This document shows positions 34,748 through 47,806 of a stretch of 64,000 bases of DNA, one piece after another. The notes under the pieces were generated by a model, which made no database searches, was not told where the DNA came from, and worked only from the letters and a program-made list of their open reading frames with translations. Where the stretch lies: NCBI GenBank assembly GCA_024516155.1, contig JAJJXM010000027.1, positions 676,001 to 740,000 on the forward strand, written 5' to 3'. Each line of letters opens with the position of its first letter. Positions within the stretch are counted from its first letter, which is position 1. The position numbers were made by a program, and so were the translations under genes. This DNA is from Pyronema omphalodes (lineage: Eukaryota; Ascomycota; Pezizomycetes; Pezizales; Pyronemataceae).

Positions 34748-35933
34748 ATCGTGATATCGATTGTGAAGTCAAAGTGAGCGGGGCACTTGCCGCGCAGAAA
34801 CACACTCTTGGCACGTATAGGCGGCTAAAGTGGTTTCCAAGGGAGGCTTTCGTACTCGTGACGCGGCGTTTAGTGCCAAATGGAACGTACGCTACACGCG
34901 CTATTCACCACCTCACGAACTGCCCAATTAACAGTCTTTTCTGCCTGCAAACTCTGGATGCAGTCACCGGTTGGCATCTCTCAACACCTCCTCCTGCATC
35001 AGTTGCGATTTGTCTTTCCCGTCGCCGTCGGTTTCTTCCACTCCAGTCCTCCGTCGTCTTCCCTCCACCATTGCTAGCCGTTTAGTAAAGACCGTCCCCA
35101 TTTGACGCGCCTGTCATCCTCGCCTTTTATCCGTATCTCTTGATGATCTGTCTTACCTGATTGTAAATATTGTGTATTGTACACTAAATTTGATGTGGCC
35201 CAGACTGAATCCGATGCACCATTCGAACCCAGGTGGTCCTTCGGAGCCGTGCTTTCCTCGTTGCGAAAGCGACCAACATATGACCAAAAACATTTTTTGT
35301 CGTAAAGGCCCTGCAATTGCTTTTTACTGGCGGTAATTCCGGCCATGCATTCTGCCGACAATTCGCGTTATCCAATATTATGGCTATACGAAACTTCTAA
35401 GCTACCGGTGTGCAGAATATTCAATGTATGCGATAGCGACATGCCCCACTTCTGTGCAGAACATGTGCTACAAAGCAAACGCGGGTCGTAAAACTTGTGC
35501 ATCTCAGCCGCACCTGTCAACGTATCCAGTCACAATCTACTGTTTCACATACACTCATTCCGCAGCTTTCTTAATGTTTCGTTCAATGACAAGGCGAAGA
35601 TTGCTACAGACACCATAGGAACACTCACAGCTGCAGCCCCATTCTGACAGCGTTTGCATCTTTTGTACTTCTAGGCATCCTTCCCAACATACAGGTCAAT
35701 ATCTATTGTGCTTTTAGCGATGCCGTTCGACATAGCCGTTGGTATCTGCTGTTTCCCTGGGAATTATTTAAATGGTGCTTCTTCCACAGTGGAAAGTTGC
35801 AAATCGCATAACCTGTTCCGTCGACAATTCCTGGCCGCTATTCAGCATCGCTCCCCAGATTGACTGGTGACCAGCCTGAAGAAGACCTTTTGGGCTTGAT
35901 CGCAGAACGCTTACGTGATCCCACCTTTGTCAC
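34748..35933. promoter_or_regulatory. Intergenic, 5' region of the ankyrin gene
   Basis: No gene is recognised. The part nearest 35934 should contain the promoter and 5' UTR of the ankyrin/SPRY gene. No specific element can be named. Confidence 0.35.
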
Positions 35934-38900
35934 ATGATGACAGCAGTAACCCTTCCATATATTATGCGGATTGCTGAAGTGTGGCTGCTGGTCACAGCTG
36001 TGGCAGCAGCATCCCCACCCACAACGCCAACCTCGGTGCCCTCTGGGAACAGCAACACTGGAGCCAGCGGAGCGGAGGTTTCCAACAACCTCATATCTGA
36101 CATCTCCCCGCTTCTTGCGCTATTCGGCGAAAGGTATACTGCTACACATGTCTCTTCTCATAACAATGACGTATGCTGAATTAATGACGTCAGATTTGCC
36201 CAACAGTTTATGGTTAGAAGGATTGTAAAAGTCTCTTCTTTTTCTAAACTAAGCGTGTCCAGAGCTTCTCAACATCATGGGTTGACTCACTTCTTTTCGC
36301 GGTCGCCCCTCTCGGAATCATCACAGCGATAGTTGGTGCTGTTCGAGTGGCGGGCCCCTCATGGCTCCGAACTCTCGTGGGTCGAGCCAGAGAGACACGC
36401 GCAGCAGCGGAGGTCGAGCTGATGTCCTCAACTTCCCATGAAGGTAAGTCCGAGTCTGGCACCACCAAGACGATGTTAATGACTGCGTAGTTTGTGAAAT
36501 TTGGAACGGTGACGCCATCGTACGGGTTATTGGTGCTCCTGAAATAGTTGAGCTTCTTTACTTTGAGGACTTACCTGCTGGATGGGAGGAGTGCGATCAA
36601 AAGCAGGCTGGCCGAAGCACAACCCCGGATAAAGAACCACAGCCCACGAAACTCAATGCCTCTAGTGAAATCCAACCGATGGTGATCTCTCGAATCTTTA
36701 CTCTGCAGGAAGCCGAAGACAAAAATCTCGTAATAAAAATTGACCGCAGTAGGTGCCATCCATAAAAACTCCAGCTAAACTGACACCGTATAGCTACCAA
36801 GTTCGATAGGCTCGTTTTAAAGCTGTTCAAAATGTGTTATCAACTGGTCCGAAAGGTTTTCTTTACAACAAGGTTACCCACAACATCTTCGGCCGAGTCA
36901 CAATTAGACTCTGAGAAGGGTCCGTCGTGTGAAAGCAATGTATTGGGGACCACGGAATGTTTGAAATATGATCTCGATCCTCTGAACCCTTATCGAAACG
37001 CCACATTGCACTCACAGGCGAAGAACAAAAAGTCACCCAATATTTCCCTAAATCTATCTGTTTCTAGAAACACTAGGGAGCTGTACATAGCTACCTTTCT
37101 TGGAATTCTCGTTCAAGTTGTAGTGCTAGTCATTGCCGGGTTGGTATCGTACCATCCCGGGTGGAACCTCATCAAGGGAGGTACTCTAGTTCAACACTAT
37201 GCGTATCGTGAGTTTCTCTAAATATCTTGGATGAAGTGGTAGATTTTGACATTTACATGTGCTAATTTCTAATGTATAGCACTCACCTCTGGCGGTACCA
37301 TACTTCTTGTTCTAGGCATGTTTATTTGTGCTGGCGTCATTGACCAGAGTACAAAGGAGACAATATACGAAAAGAGTGATCACATAAAAGATTTCAAGCT
37401 TTATCTTCTCTGGTACGTTAATTATGTGGTGTCGCATAAGAAACGGTTCATTGTTTTGCCGTTGAATTAAGCTGAAATATTCCAGGCTACAGCGTGGCCA
37501 GCTGATGGGCGACGAGACCTTCGAGTCGTACGCTATGATTGCCAAAAAGCCTGTCGAAGAAATATGGACATCGAGCCGGCAACAGCCTGGCGAAGAAATA
37601 CCAGTGCCGTCAGCCGTAAGCGCCTTTGCTACTGTGGGAACATTTATAAGCATTTCTGGCTTCATCCTACAGTTTATAGGTCTCCGAGGATCTCACTGGG
37701 TCGTGTCTATTGCTCAGCTTGCAGCCACCATGCTCATGACAGCAGTACGAGCACTCATTCGTCGAAGATTATCGAACCAACCAGTAATCGTAAACCTGAC
37801 GAACGACTTTGAGCTTGAATGGTTGGCCAGCGCAATCTCGACGAGTCCTGACACGTTTGGCAGTTCCTACAGCAGCCTTAGAGCTGTCAAACGGCCTGAC
37901 CCCAGCGAGACCAGTCGAGAGCCGGCTAAAGACTCCCTTCTCGACCCTGCGGGGCACAAAGTTCCAAAACCACCGACACTGAGAGTGATTACCACTCTCC
38001 GTCCTTTCGACATTACAAATTCTGATGCCCCTTTAAAGCCCAACGCAAAAGAGGTTACCCAAGTTAGGCGACGTCTAGGTCGGCTAACGCAGTGGAAAAA
38101 TCCGGCTTCTGGTGCCGCAGTATCAGTTGCGAATTCAATGGAGCTGGTATTGAATACACTTTTGCAGAAGAGTACAGAATCGTTTACATGGGACATTGAT
38201 GTGCTTTTCAACAACAAGAGACAACGAGTTGATTTAAATGTTAAGAATGATGGAGAGAAATTTCGCGTATCGTTAGCGGAAATTGAGGCCCTTCTCTCCC
38301 TGTGGCTTCAGCACGTCGTGGTTCATGAGCAGAAACAACAGGACAGGGAGGAAGGTGGAAAGGACGAGGAAAGAAATTGCAAGAGAGAAAATAACCGGTC
38401 GGAACAGGAAAGTAATAGCAAGACAGACAACGACCGGTTGAAACAGGAAGCGCTAAAGCAGAATCTTCGAATTTTGGGGCCGCACAGCAATTCACTCCGA
38501 CAGGACCTGAAGTGGTGGCTACCAAGTGATAGTGCAACAGTCCTACGCATTAGTAAAGGCGAACGAAATCAAGATGGCGCCAATCATTCAGAGTCGAAGA
38601 AGTTACATTACAGCATCGACTACCATAGAATTATCGGTTTCAGTGGGACTAAGGATGCTATTCCTGAATCCGAATGTGACACAGTTGACTTCGAATATTC
38701 TGTCTGCTCTGACCAAGAGGACGGAGCCACTGGGAACAAGTCCAAGTCGGGGCATACGGATCACACAGAGACAGAAAACGAACGTTTTCTCGCCGTCATA
38801 TCCACAACGGAACGGGAGCTTCTCTTCGCACAGCATATTTTCACGGCATTCATGTTGGCAATTGCCCCAAAGATTACTCGTATCCGTGGCGCCACTAAGG

Positions 38901-41900
38901 CATCCCAAAGTATGATCAACATCCCGACTTCTTGGCGCAATCGCCAGCTGGGGAACGAGGTAAGTGGGGCATCGTTCATGGGTAAAGAAGCTTGACTTTA
39001 ACTTGTGTACAGGTAATCAGAAAGTTGGCCTCCAGAATCAAAGATACAGGCCTGGGAAGTTTAGAGGATGCCTTTCTCTGCATCATACCACCTCTCAGCA
39101 TCCATGATAAGTTACCGTCATATGCGGCTGTCGATGAGGTCGTACAATCCTTAGAAAGAGATGGCCATGATTGGGGGAAATGTACTGGAGCATATCTCGA
39201 GCTTTTGAACTTCATTAACCAAACTCCGTTGATTTCGCGGGTTTTCATAACCCGGAGTGCGGTGGCAACTATCGTCCATCTAAGACGAATGGAGGACACG
39301 CTCCAGATCTACAGTAATGCCAACCGTGATACGGAGTTGAAAGGCCGATTTTCGAAACTCCAAGACTCGTTCTCGCAGCTACTGGAAAATAATCCCAATA
39401 TTCAGCAATATCTTACGGCAACGTTTAAGCTTCAGGACCGCTGGAAGGACTACCAAATATTCATGGGCGATACAGAACAGGTGGCAGCTGCCAGTATGCG
39501 AAACGAAAATTGGGAAGACTTATATAATCGTGTCAAGGCCACCGGCCATTTCTCCCATCTCCACGAAATGATATGCCGTGATCAGAGCTACAAGCCCACT
39601 AATGGGCACTCTGAAATCAACGAAGGAGACTGCGCAGGATGGACTCCATTACATTACGCAGTATTGAAGAATAACAAAGGAAATGTCAAGTAAGTCTTGC
39701 AATCGACACTTCGCCCTGTTGAATGTCTGCTGACGTCTTGTAAAAGAGAACTGTTACGCGCTGGAGCCCATGCGGAAGTCAAGGATCATGGCGGTTGGAG
39801 TCCTTTGCACGTTGCTGCCTCACTGGGATGGTGCGACATTGGCAACATGCTTCTTATGAAGTCTGACAATATTACTGCAGAGGATGGCTCAACACCGCTT
39901 CACATTGCTATCAAACACCGTCAGCCTAATTTTGCGAAGTTATTGATTGATAAGAAAGTGCCATTGAACGTCCGGGATTCCTCACGTCGGACACAACTGC
40001 ACTGGGTATGCGTCTATGCTACAAAAGAGGCTGAAATTTCTGGGTTACTCAATGGCAGCGATATAGATGTAAAGGATGTATTGGAAGCCACTCCATTGCA
40101 TTTACTGTGCCTCAACGCCGATATTCTGTGCAAGGATCTGCTGAAACACAACCTTGTGGACGCAAAAGACAAAATGGGCAACACTCCCCTCATGAACGCC
40201 GCTAGGACAGGTTGTATAAAACTTTTGAAAGCTCTGCTCAAGGAACGGGTGAACACGGAAGCCATAAATAATAATCAACAAAACGCCTTGCATCATGCGG
40301 TATCACACGGACAGGAGGAAATTGTCAAAGAATTGCTCGGTGCTCATGTGAATGTCAATGCCGTGGACCGCGATAAATGCAACAGTCTCCATCTCATCGC
40401 TACTCGCCAGAACGATGATTGTCGATCAATAGCAGAAATGCTAGTGGAGAAGGGAATCGCTACAACGCTACCAAACGCGAAGGATCTAACTCCCCTGAAT
40501 CTCGCCGTGCAGAAAGGCCACCGAAATCTAGTGGAGGTTCTGCTTGAGGGTAAGGCTAGCAATGATAATGATCAACTGGACGACCTAGACTTGTACATCG
40601 CGCACAAGCAAACTCTCCAGTTAGCTGAAAACTATCGTTATGATGCTATTGCAAAGCTATTGCAGGAGAAGACAAAACTCAACTTCGACCACATTGCTCG
40701 TCGCACCGATAATGAGGGTAACACCGAGTTACATCTTGCTGTGGAAAATGAAAAGACAAGTCTTGTCGAGTACCTACTTCAGGATAACGCGGATGTCAAC
40801 GAAGTTAACCAGGCCGGATTTACCAGCCTTCATCTTGCTGCGAAGTGCCCAAATTTTTCTATATGCACCATGCTTCTGGAAAAGGGGGCCGATGTGAATC
40901 ACAAATTTCCAGAAAACGGCGAGACGGTGCTTCATTTCGCAGTCCAAGTCTTGCCTACGCGGTACCTTGAGTTATTCCTGAAACATAAGGCAGATATAGA
41001 CTTGAGGAACAACACCGGGAACACCGCCCTCGAATTGGCTGTCAAGGAAGGTTACCTCGATGAAATGATGTTGCTCCTTGAGCACGGTGCAGACCCCGAC
41101 CAGAAAAACAGAACCGGAGAGACACTATTAGATATGGCGTGGCAAAGCAGGGGTTTTGTGTCCGTACGGTTGCTACTTGAATACGGAGCCTCCATAGAGC
41201 CTGACAAGGAGTACACAGCCACTCTTCTGGCAGAAGCGAAAGAGCGAGACGATAAAGAGCTAGTTGTACATTTGACCGAGGCCTCTCCGGGGCAATCAAA
41301 GTTTGGGCTTACTCTTCACTCTGCCATATTAAGGGGACATCAAATTGGACTCATCAAACGACTACTCCGTAGTGCCGGTAACCCACATTACAGAGATGAA
41401 TATGGATGGTCGACTTCAGATCTAGCACTCGCTCTCAGGAGGAACGATGTGGTTTCCCTGCTGGCAGAATGCCCGTCACCACCCACCAGCAGTTCGGATG
41501 CTGTTGAATCTCCGAGCCAGGAATCTCCAATGCGATGGCGTATTGAGCCATTTCAGGATAATAATGACGTCAATATTACAGACCTGGAAGTTGAGTACAT
41601 CGGTGAGGTCAACGAACAATCTTCCGCATCATTTCAAACGGACGACCGCCGAGTGCTGGTTCAAGGATATCGACCGTTCCCCTTACCTTATAAACTAAAC
41701 TCCAACGATACTATTCCCTCAGGTTCTGATGAACCCACCATCATTAGCTTACCTACAGGCGAAAAACCAGAGATCTACTTCGAGATAACTATCCTCGACA
41801 CGAACAGTGAAAGGCAAGACACGTCTCAGGCTTATGTATATCCAATACTGATAACTGTTGCTAGGATTGTTGGTCTTGGTTTAACCAATGGCCCACTTCG

Positions 41901-42382
41901 GCGCCTTGACTGGATGCCTGGTTGGAACGACAACACATGGGGATATCACGGTGACGATGGATACAAATTTCATAACGCCGGTTATGGGTTGGAATTTATT
42001 GAGGAATACGGGGTTGACGATACGGTTGGATGTGGTGTTGTCAAAGGGCGTCTTTTCTTCACCAAAAACGGCAGGTTTTTAGGTGCGGCTATTCACCGAA
42101 CTCCCTTCCAAATATGATACTGACCTGATGGTAGGTTTTCGCTTTAATGACGTTTATGGTCAGCTCTTCCCCATCGTCGGGATGGCTCCGGGCAACAAGA
42201 TCCGCGCAAATTTCGGTGATGAGACGTTCCGATGGTCCTATGACAAGGCATCTGCGTGGTCCCACGATTACAGCGACGGCGTCAAGAGACTTTTGATAAC
42301 TGTGCGAATAATACTACAGATGAGAAGGTTGAGAAGGGCGGTATTGAGGCGCCGGACGGCACAACCATTGAATCGGGATTAA
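35934..42382 (+). CDS. Large membrane-anchored ankyrin-repeat protein with C-terminal SPRY domain (frame break)
   Basis: Multi-exon gene. Supported exons: 35934-36133, about 36265-36445, about 36491-36753, 36832-37207 (5' edge unsure), 37280-37412, 37486-38958, 39012-39689 and 39747 onward. The N-terminal third has about five hydrophobic segments (for example LLFAVAPLGIITAIVGAVRV, YIATFLGILVQVVVLVIAGL, GGTILLVLGMFICAGVIDQ and two near 37650-37760). A Lys/Glu-rich charged stretch follows (38320-38450). From about 39630 to 41460 there are more than ten ankyrin repeats (TPLHIAIKHRQ, NALHHAVSHGQEE, TELHLAVENEKT). The SPRY domain (41760-42250) has WGYHGDDGYKF, GCGVVKGRLFFTKNGRFLG and LFPIVGMAPGNK. 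An extra base at about 42088-42094 breaks the SPRY frame, so the copy may be a recent pseudogene or the base call wrong. The role is unknown; this architecture suggests signalling or recognition. Confidence 0.75.
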
Positions 42383-43405
42383 CTGATATGATAGAGGTAT
42401 CTCTGACTGAAATATAAGAGTCATGATGGAGAACAGTAGAGGCGAAAGAGTCTCAGGATAGGTTGTAGGAAAGGATCGTTGATGTTTTCTGTTTCTTTCT
42501 TGTCAATATATGCAGCGCGTTTTTTGAAGACATTGAGTTCTTGAAAATCAGTAGCCGGGTGTATTGCTGGTGAAATCTGAGAGTGGCAACATTGCAAAGC
42601 CCAATCCAATGACTACTGCCTTGGATGTTTGATAACTTCCATGCATGTAGACATATTCTCGTGAGATCAAATCAACTCACATTGGGCGATTTTCTCACAG
42701 ACTCTCAATGAAAAGAAATCACAGACGACGTTACTATAGAACTGAGATGCGGGTGGTGAAAATTCCTTCATGCTTCGGACGGTGGGAAGATGGTGTTGAG
42801 TCTTCATGTGCATTGCGAGTAGAGCTGCCCATGGTTCCTTTGGTCTTGTCCTCGCTGCCGACCGCACCAGACCACATATGGCGTTACAAACCAGTTACAT
42901 CACCTCGACTCTCAGTAATTTAGCTGTTATGGACTGGACCGACTCTGATAACCGTAGTCACCCATGACAGGAGTTACCAATAGTCACTCGCAGTTTAGCT
43001 CTGAAAAAGCAGGCTGACAGTCCCGGCCACACTTGCCTCGAGATCATCCAGACAATATATCAGGTATTCAATACTACCGGCCTAAACCAAAGACTCTTTA
43101 CAATGCTGTCATAGTCCTTCATTTGCATGACTAAAATAAGGAAATATACACGCACAAAGACGTTGGGCAGGGTGCTGGTTGTACCAGCAGTTGTTACATA
43201 AGGTATCACTCGGTGTTTGTTGCTAGATAACGAGATTGGACCCCAGGGGCCTGTGGTGATGAATGCTGTCGGAAAATGTATTACTTGCACTTAAAAACTT
43301 TGGACTATTAAACTGACGGTCTTGAAGTCATGTACTGTCTCGACACGTTTTGTAGTCCTGGGGATTAGATCAGACTGTCGCGAGATGTGGTCGCAAGGTG
43401 TTACC
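42383..43405. other. Intergenic, no gene seen
   Basis: It contains the 3' flank of the ankyrin gene. No domain-bearing frame is seen on either strand. Confidence 0.4.
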
Positions 43406-43407
43406 TA

Positions 43408-43612
43408 ATGGAGGACTTCCCATCGCTCTATTGGGGGTGGATAGAACAACCTCAACTTAATCTATTTGATAGCAATAGAAAATCTGAATAGACAGGGGGG
43501 TAGGGACCCCCCTGTCTATCCTAGTGCTCTATTCGCGTTCTATAGAAAATATTTTTTTGTGGTGAAATGGACTCTCACGTCCGTTGCTATAGAGCGATGG
43601 GAAGTCCTCCAA
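43408..43612. mobile_element. 205-bp MITE, Tc1/mariner-like (TA target)
   Basis: Inverted terminal repeats TGGAGGACTTCCCATCGCTC at 43409 and its exact complement ending at 43611 match for 23 bases. TA dinucleotides flank the element (43406-43407, 43613-43614). The centre (about 43487-43522) is another perfect hairpin, GATAGACAGGGGGGT pairing with ACCCCCCTGTCTATC-type sequence. No coding capacity. The perfect arms suggest recent movement. Confidence 0.85.
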
Positions 43613-43691
43613 TATTACGTTGGAGGGATTGTGGCTGACATGGAAACCTAAAATTATTGAATCCGCAGGGAAATGTGTTTTTGAGGATGTT

Positions 43692-43775
43692 TTTTTTTTT
43701 TTTTTTTTTTATTAATCATACGCCCGACCGAGGCCTTTTTAGGCCCATGCGGGGAAAGCAAATTGGTACAGCCAT
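43692..43775 (-). mobile_element. Short retroposed 3' fragment with poly(A) and target duplication
   Basis: TGTTTTTGAGGATGTT at 43676-43691 is repeated at 43776-43791. Between them, on the minus strand, lies about 60 bp of unique sequence (hairpin GGGCCTAAAAAGGCC, then CGGTCGGGCGTATGATTAAT) ending in about 20 A. This is a target-primed insertion, either a SINE or an extremely 5'-truncated LINE of a different family from those above, because the tail is plain poly(A) and the palindrome differs. Confidence 0.8.
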
Positions 43776-43791
43776 TGTTTTTGAGGATGTT

Positions 43792-44925
43792 CAAAATGTT
43801 CTCCTGTTGTGATATTCGCAGTAACACATACATAGTACATCATCACGTCGGAGGGTAAGGTTTATCGCTAATAATTAAACCAGTTAGCTTCGTCATGACT
43901 GACGTTACGAAAATATCATTTCAAGCTTGTAGCTCTCTGCTAACATTTCATCGTGTCAAGAGCGATTTATGTTGGACATGTCAAACGGCACTTTCTTGCA
44001 TCCATGCATGACCGGGCTCCAGAGATTATCCCCTCGCTTCATTGCAACCGATTTAGAGAAGCCGGGGTTGTAACCTGGTTATGGTACTCAATCGTGGAGA
44101 CATAAACGTCGAGGAGATGGAGGAATTTGGTGTAATCTGAGGGATTGTATACGTCGTAGTCGCGGAGGAGATATATATCCTGCATATCGACTAGAAAACA
44201 CTCACTAAAAACACCGGTGCTGCCCATAGTCGGCCTCTAGAACATTCGTTAGACGCCGCGGCTTGCAGGAACAAGGATAGAATTACTCAAACCCAACCGA
44301 TCAGTGTACTGGCCTCTTGCATGGTTCGGATATTCCCCCACCACATGAGTTATGCAGCGGGTGGGACCTTTTCGTGACCTATGCCCTGTAACCTAATGGT
44401 TAATTCTGGGATGCTTGATGTCGGTTGCTGTTGATAGTGTGTAAAGATGGATATGAGCCCCAACCGAAATTGTAATGCAAAAACGTTTCTGGGAGTGAGA
44501 ACAAAGAATCCTTGCCCCGTAACCATCGATTGAAGATTTATCGTAACATATATCTGCTACTAAAATTCAGTGAATGAATATGTATTAATGATAGGTGTAC
44601 AAGTTGGAATTCGACATTTCGCAATAGTCCCATTTAAATGAAGATTCAGAGCTGCAAGTTTTGCTCCCCTCGTTACAAATAGACCTATAGTCAAGCCATA
44701 ACTATGACCTGAAATGCAATTAGATTGTAAAACTGTAGTCAACACAAACCTTGGTAGCGGGGAAGACAATCGTGAACGTACAGTGTCCAACTCTCGTTGC
44801 GCGCTTGGTTGAAGCACAAGCAAATGTTCGCAAAAATCAGTGAAAAGGATGTTTGAGTATGATTTGTCTGCATAATGCATGTTGAGGAAAAGATAAAAAA
44901 AACAAATGGAGAGTTAAATGAAATG
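43792..44925. other. Intergenic, no gene seen
   Basis: Ordinary composition; no repeat or domain-bearing frame was recognised. Confidence 0.4.
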
Positions 44926-44929
44926 TGAT

Positions 44930-45335
44930 GCCCGAAATTACAGACTGGTACCGAGTTATCATCTGCATAATAAACATTCAAACAGCAACCATCAAGCATG
45001 AGAAACAAATCAAAAGCATCAGCATAGCTCAGGCCTGCCATAACGCCGCATGGGTCATAGCCAATAATCATTGCACTTGGCACCTCCTTAGTAGATTTTA
45101 TTGTAAAACTACAGAAGACATCCTTGTACAGCCACGAAGCATCAAACAGGTGAGACTGGGCCCAAGTGTATGGAAAAAGATGCTGCTCAGTGCTGCCGGA
45201 ATCTAGTCAAGGCAGGGTGGGTAGCATCCACCCTGCCATCCTCGTTACAAAGCCAACCCCAGAAACGCTGCTTCTGGTACCGTGACATGCCAGAAGGATC
45301 GACACTAGACTTGCTATTGGCAAGGCCAGAAATAT
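44930..45335. repeat. Dispersed repeat pair, copy 1 (copy 2 at 51440-51850)
   Basis: It aligns in direct orientation with 51440-51850. Shared words include GCC.GAACACCGCATGGG-type sequence, AAT.ATTGCACTTG, AGGCAGGGT.GGT and CTGCTTCTGG/CTACTTCTGGCGT. Identity is perhaps two-thirds by eye, with indels. On the minus strand both read similar peptides (here GWLCNEDGRVDATHPALTRF, there QLCDEVGSMDVTNPAF), so a decayed coding element of unknown kind is possible. Confidence 0.55.
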
Positions 45336-47043
45336 CTCCGGACCTGCTCACAGCAGTAACATCTTTGAGCTTTCTATCAGCCAAGGAATACTCGGCTACG
45401 CACTCAACAGGAGAGGGGGGCGCAGGGGGTGGGCAAGTACGGGGGCAGTCCGGCTTGGGGATGACAGCAAGGGTGCCATACGGTATCTGCTTGGGGTTCT
45501 GAAAGTGTTCTGGTGGTTCTGTCCGTTGGCGTTGCCTGATATCTTGGGTTCTTGAAGTTATACTGTATTCATTTGTTCGAAAATGAGGTATCGACGACAC
45601 AAAGGTAGGGTATCGTGTGTTGTCTTTGAGAGGACGGGAAAGGAAAGTTGCTAAGCGTATTGGAGGGATCCAATGAGGTGGGGTACCGACACTGGTCATA
45701 CCGCCCACTCTGAAGTGCGTGGACTAGGATACGCCCTTGCTGTCGGTAACGTCGGTACGTTATGCAGGTCCACTGTCGTACACAATATTGGTTTCAACAC
45801 CTGGAAATGTCATGAGGGCTAATTTCAGTTGCCTTGCCGCCCATCTCTTGCCATAGGATAGGTAGGTTGTTCATGTAGAATTCTCGAAGTAATCCCTATA
45901 CATACAGCACGTGATCAGGTATGGCACTTGACGCAGCATTATACTGATCAAGTTGAACATTAAGCTTCCCAATTGAAGTTTTTGAACCTCTAGAGACGCC
46001 CAAAGCATTAGCGCTATCGTGACTTCAGTCAGCCGTATCGTCGAATTCTTAACCTTACGGTCAACTATACCTCGCTGTACTAGTCTGTCACCAGTGATGA
46101 AGCCTTACGTTTGTTGACAGAATTGTAAGAGACATTGTATTTGGTTGAATTTTGTATTTACAAGCTCCGGCTCTGTCCAGCCCAGTCCGTTGTCACACAT
46201 TGTGCTCCCTCAGCCGACTATAATAGCCACTAGTCTTACCTTCCTTGATGACCTCGTCCAACTACTCTTCTCTCATTTACCATCTCCAAAGTCATATAAT
46301 GACAGCTCCAACAATCAGCTTTTTCTCATTGGTTGAAGAATCCTACGCCGGTTCTTGGGTTCATGGCAACACTCTGCTTCCCATAAATGTAGACTCAACT
46401 GAAACCTGAAGGAAACATCTCACCCCTTTCTCCTGTTCTTGATATGCTTTGACTTTTGTTCATCTTGAAAATACTGGCGCTTCTTCCTACATGACACTCT
46501 GCAACTGATGCTTCCAAATACACAATCACACGTGGACACCGATGGCACGTACTTGGAATTCAGGCGTCAACGTATGTCAGCGGTAATATAACAGCATTTA
46601 TGATGTTTTCACAGCAACGGTATTGTAACTCGGTAAGGATTGCAATATATATGAAGCCGCACCTCCGAGGCAGGGAAAAATTTCATCTCAAAGATCCAGT
46701 CAAGCCATTTTGCTGCACAAAATGACCATCTACTACAGTCGTTTTGTTCCCCTCCGATAAGGTTAACAGAAGGCAATACACATCTATAACCAAAAACATA
46801 TCTGCATCGATCTGCCACCAGTAGTTGATCATTTCTCCATGAGAAAAATTAACCATTCAACGGAGCGTCAAAACATGGTGCGGAACGGCAAAAAGAACAA
46901 ACAGTCAAGCTCGAGCTCATGTTGCGGCCTATTTCCCTCCACCTCCATAAGCGTTCCTCAACATTTCTTTGTCGTGAATCTATTGCTCAGAAATCTCGAA
47001 ACTCCATCTCTTCGTTCCACAATCCGACAACCTTCCGCCAATC
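45336..47043. other. Intergenic, no gene seen
   Basis: A minus-strand open frame to 45708 has no recognised domain. The block AACCTTACGG near 46052 lacks the short-repeat tail of the LINE ends. The 3' part should hold the promoter of the gene at 47044. Confidence 0.35.
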
Positions 47044-47806
47044 ATGAGCTCGCCAGAAAACGGGCTGCCCAGCTCATCTCCACGAGTCATCAAGAACGAG
47101 CCCGCAACCTCGCCACCAGTTGCAGTCGAATCAACACGAACCCCAACTCAAGATTTGAAATCAAGAACGCCAAAAATCAATCCTTTTCCAGAAGCAAAAT
47201 CTGAACCACCACCAGCCACACGAACAACACCGACGACAGAAGCAGCAGTCACAGCAGCGAAAGAAAGATCGTCCGCCCCCCCAGCACCAAAAGAGACAAC
47301 AGTTACCAAGAAACCAACACATCCGCCACAGTCATCTCATAAAATATACTTACTCCTGAAGGTTCAAGAAGTGGATTCGAAACGGATGTCGAAGTTTGAC
47401 CATGGACTGGTTCCCAGATGGACGGTTAATAGTTTCGATGTATGTTTGTTTGGTTCTTTCCCATTTCCATTTTGCAATTTGATGGTCTGGTGATTTCTAT
47501 TTTCCTTTGGGCTGCCAGATTGTCCAATCATTTTCTGTTTGCTGACCGCAGAATTTACATCTACAGGCACTCTGGTTAACCGTTTGTCAGCTATACCCAT
47601 TATTCTCAGTCTCAATAGAAAAGCCCCGTTTAAGAGTGGTGAATCATAAGTCGGATGATCAAACATTCAAGAACTTTGGATGGTTTACGGAGGAGGAATG
47701 GGAGGAGGTGATTAATGGGCAGGTATTCAGCAGTGTTTATGTGTTGCTTTGTAAAAAGAGGCCACCGAAAGCGGCGACTGTTGTGGTGGCTTTTTCAACG
47801 AAGTAG
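47044..47806 (+). CDS. Unknown small protein, two exons
   Basis: Exons 47044-47439 and 47567-47806 join in frame to 211 residues. The intron has donor GTATGT, a GCTGAC branch-like site and acceptor TCTACAG. The first 100 residues are Pro/Ser/Thr/Lys-rich and disordered. From KIYLLLKVQEVDSKRMSKFD onward the protein looks folded, with NFGWFTEEEWEEVINGQVF and a basic end. I do not recognise the family. The clean intron and stop support a real gene. It lies 360 bp from the end of RIO2 (convergent). Confidence 0.6.

Noticed and set aside
46045..46070. AACCTTACGGTC as another LINE 3' end
   Set aside because: No short tandem tail and no LINE body on either side.
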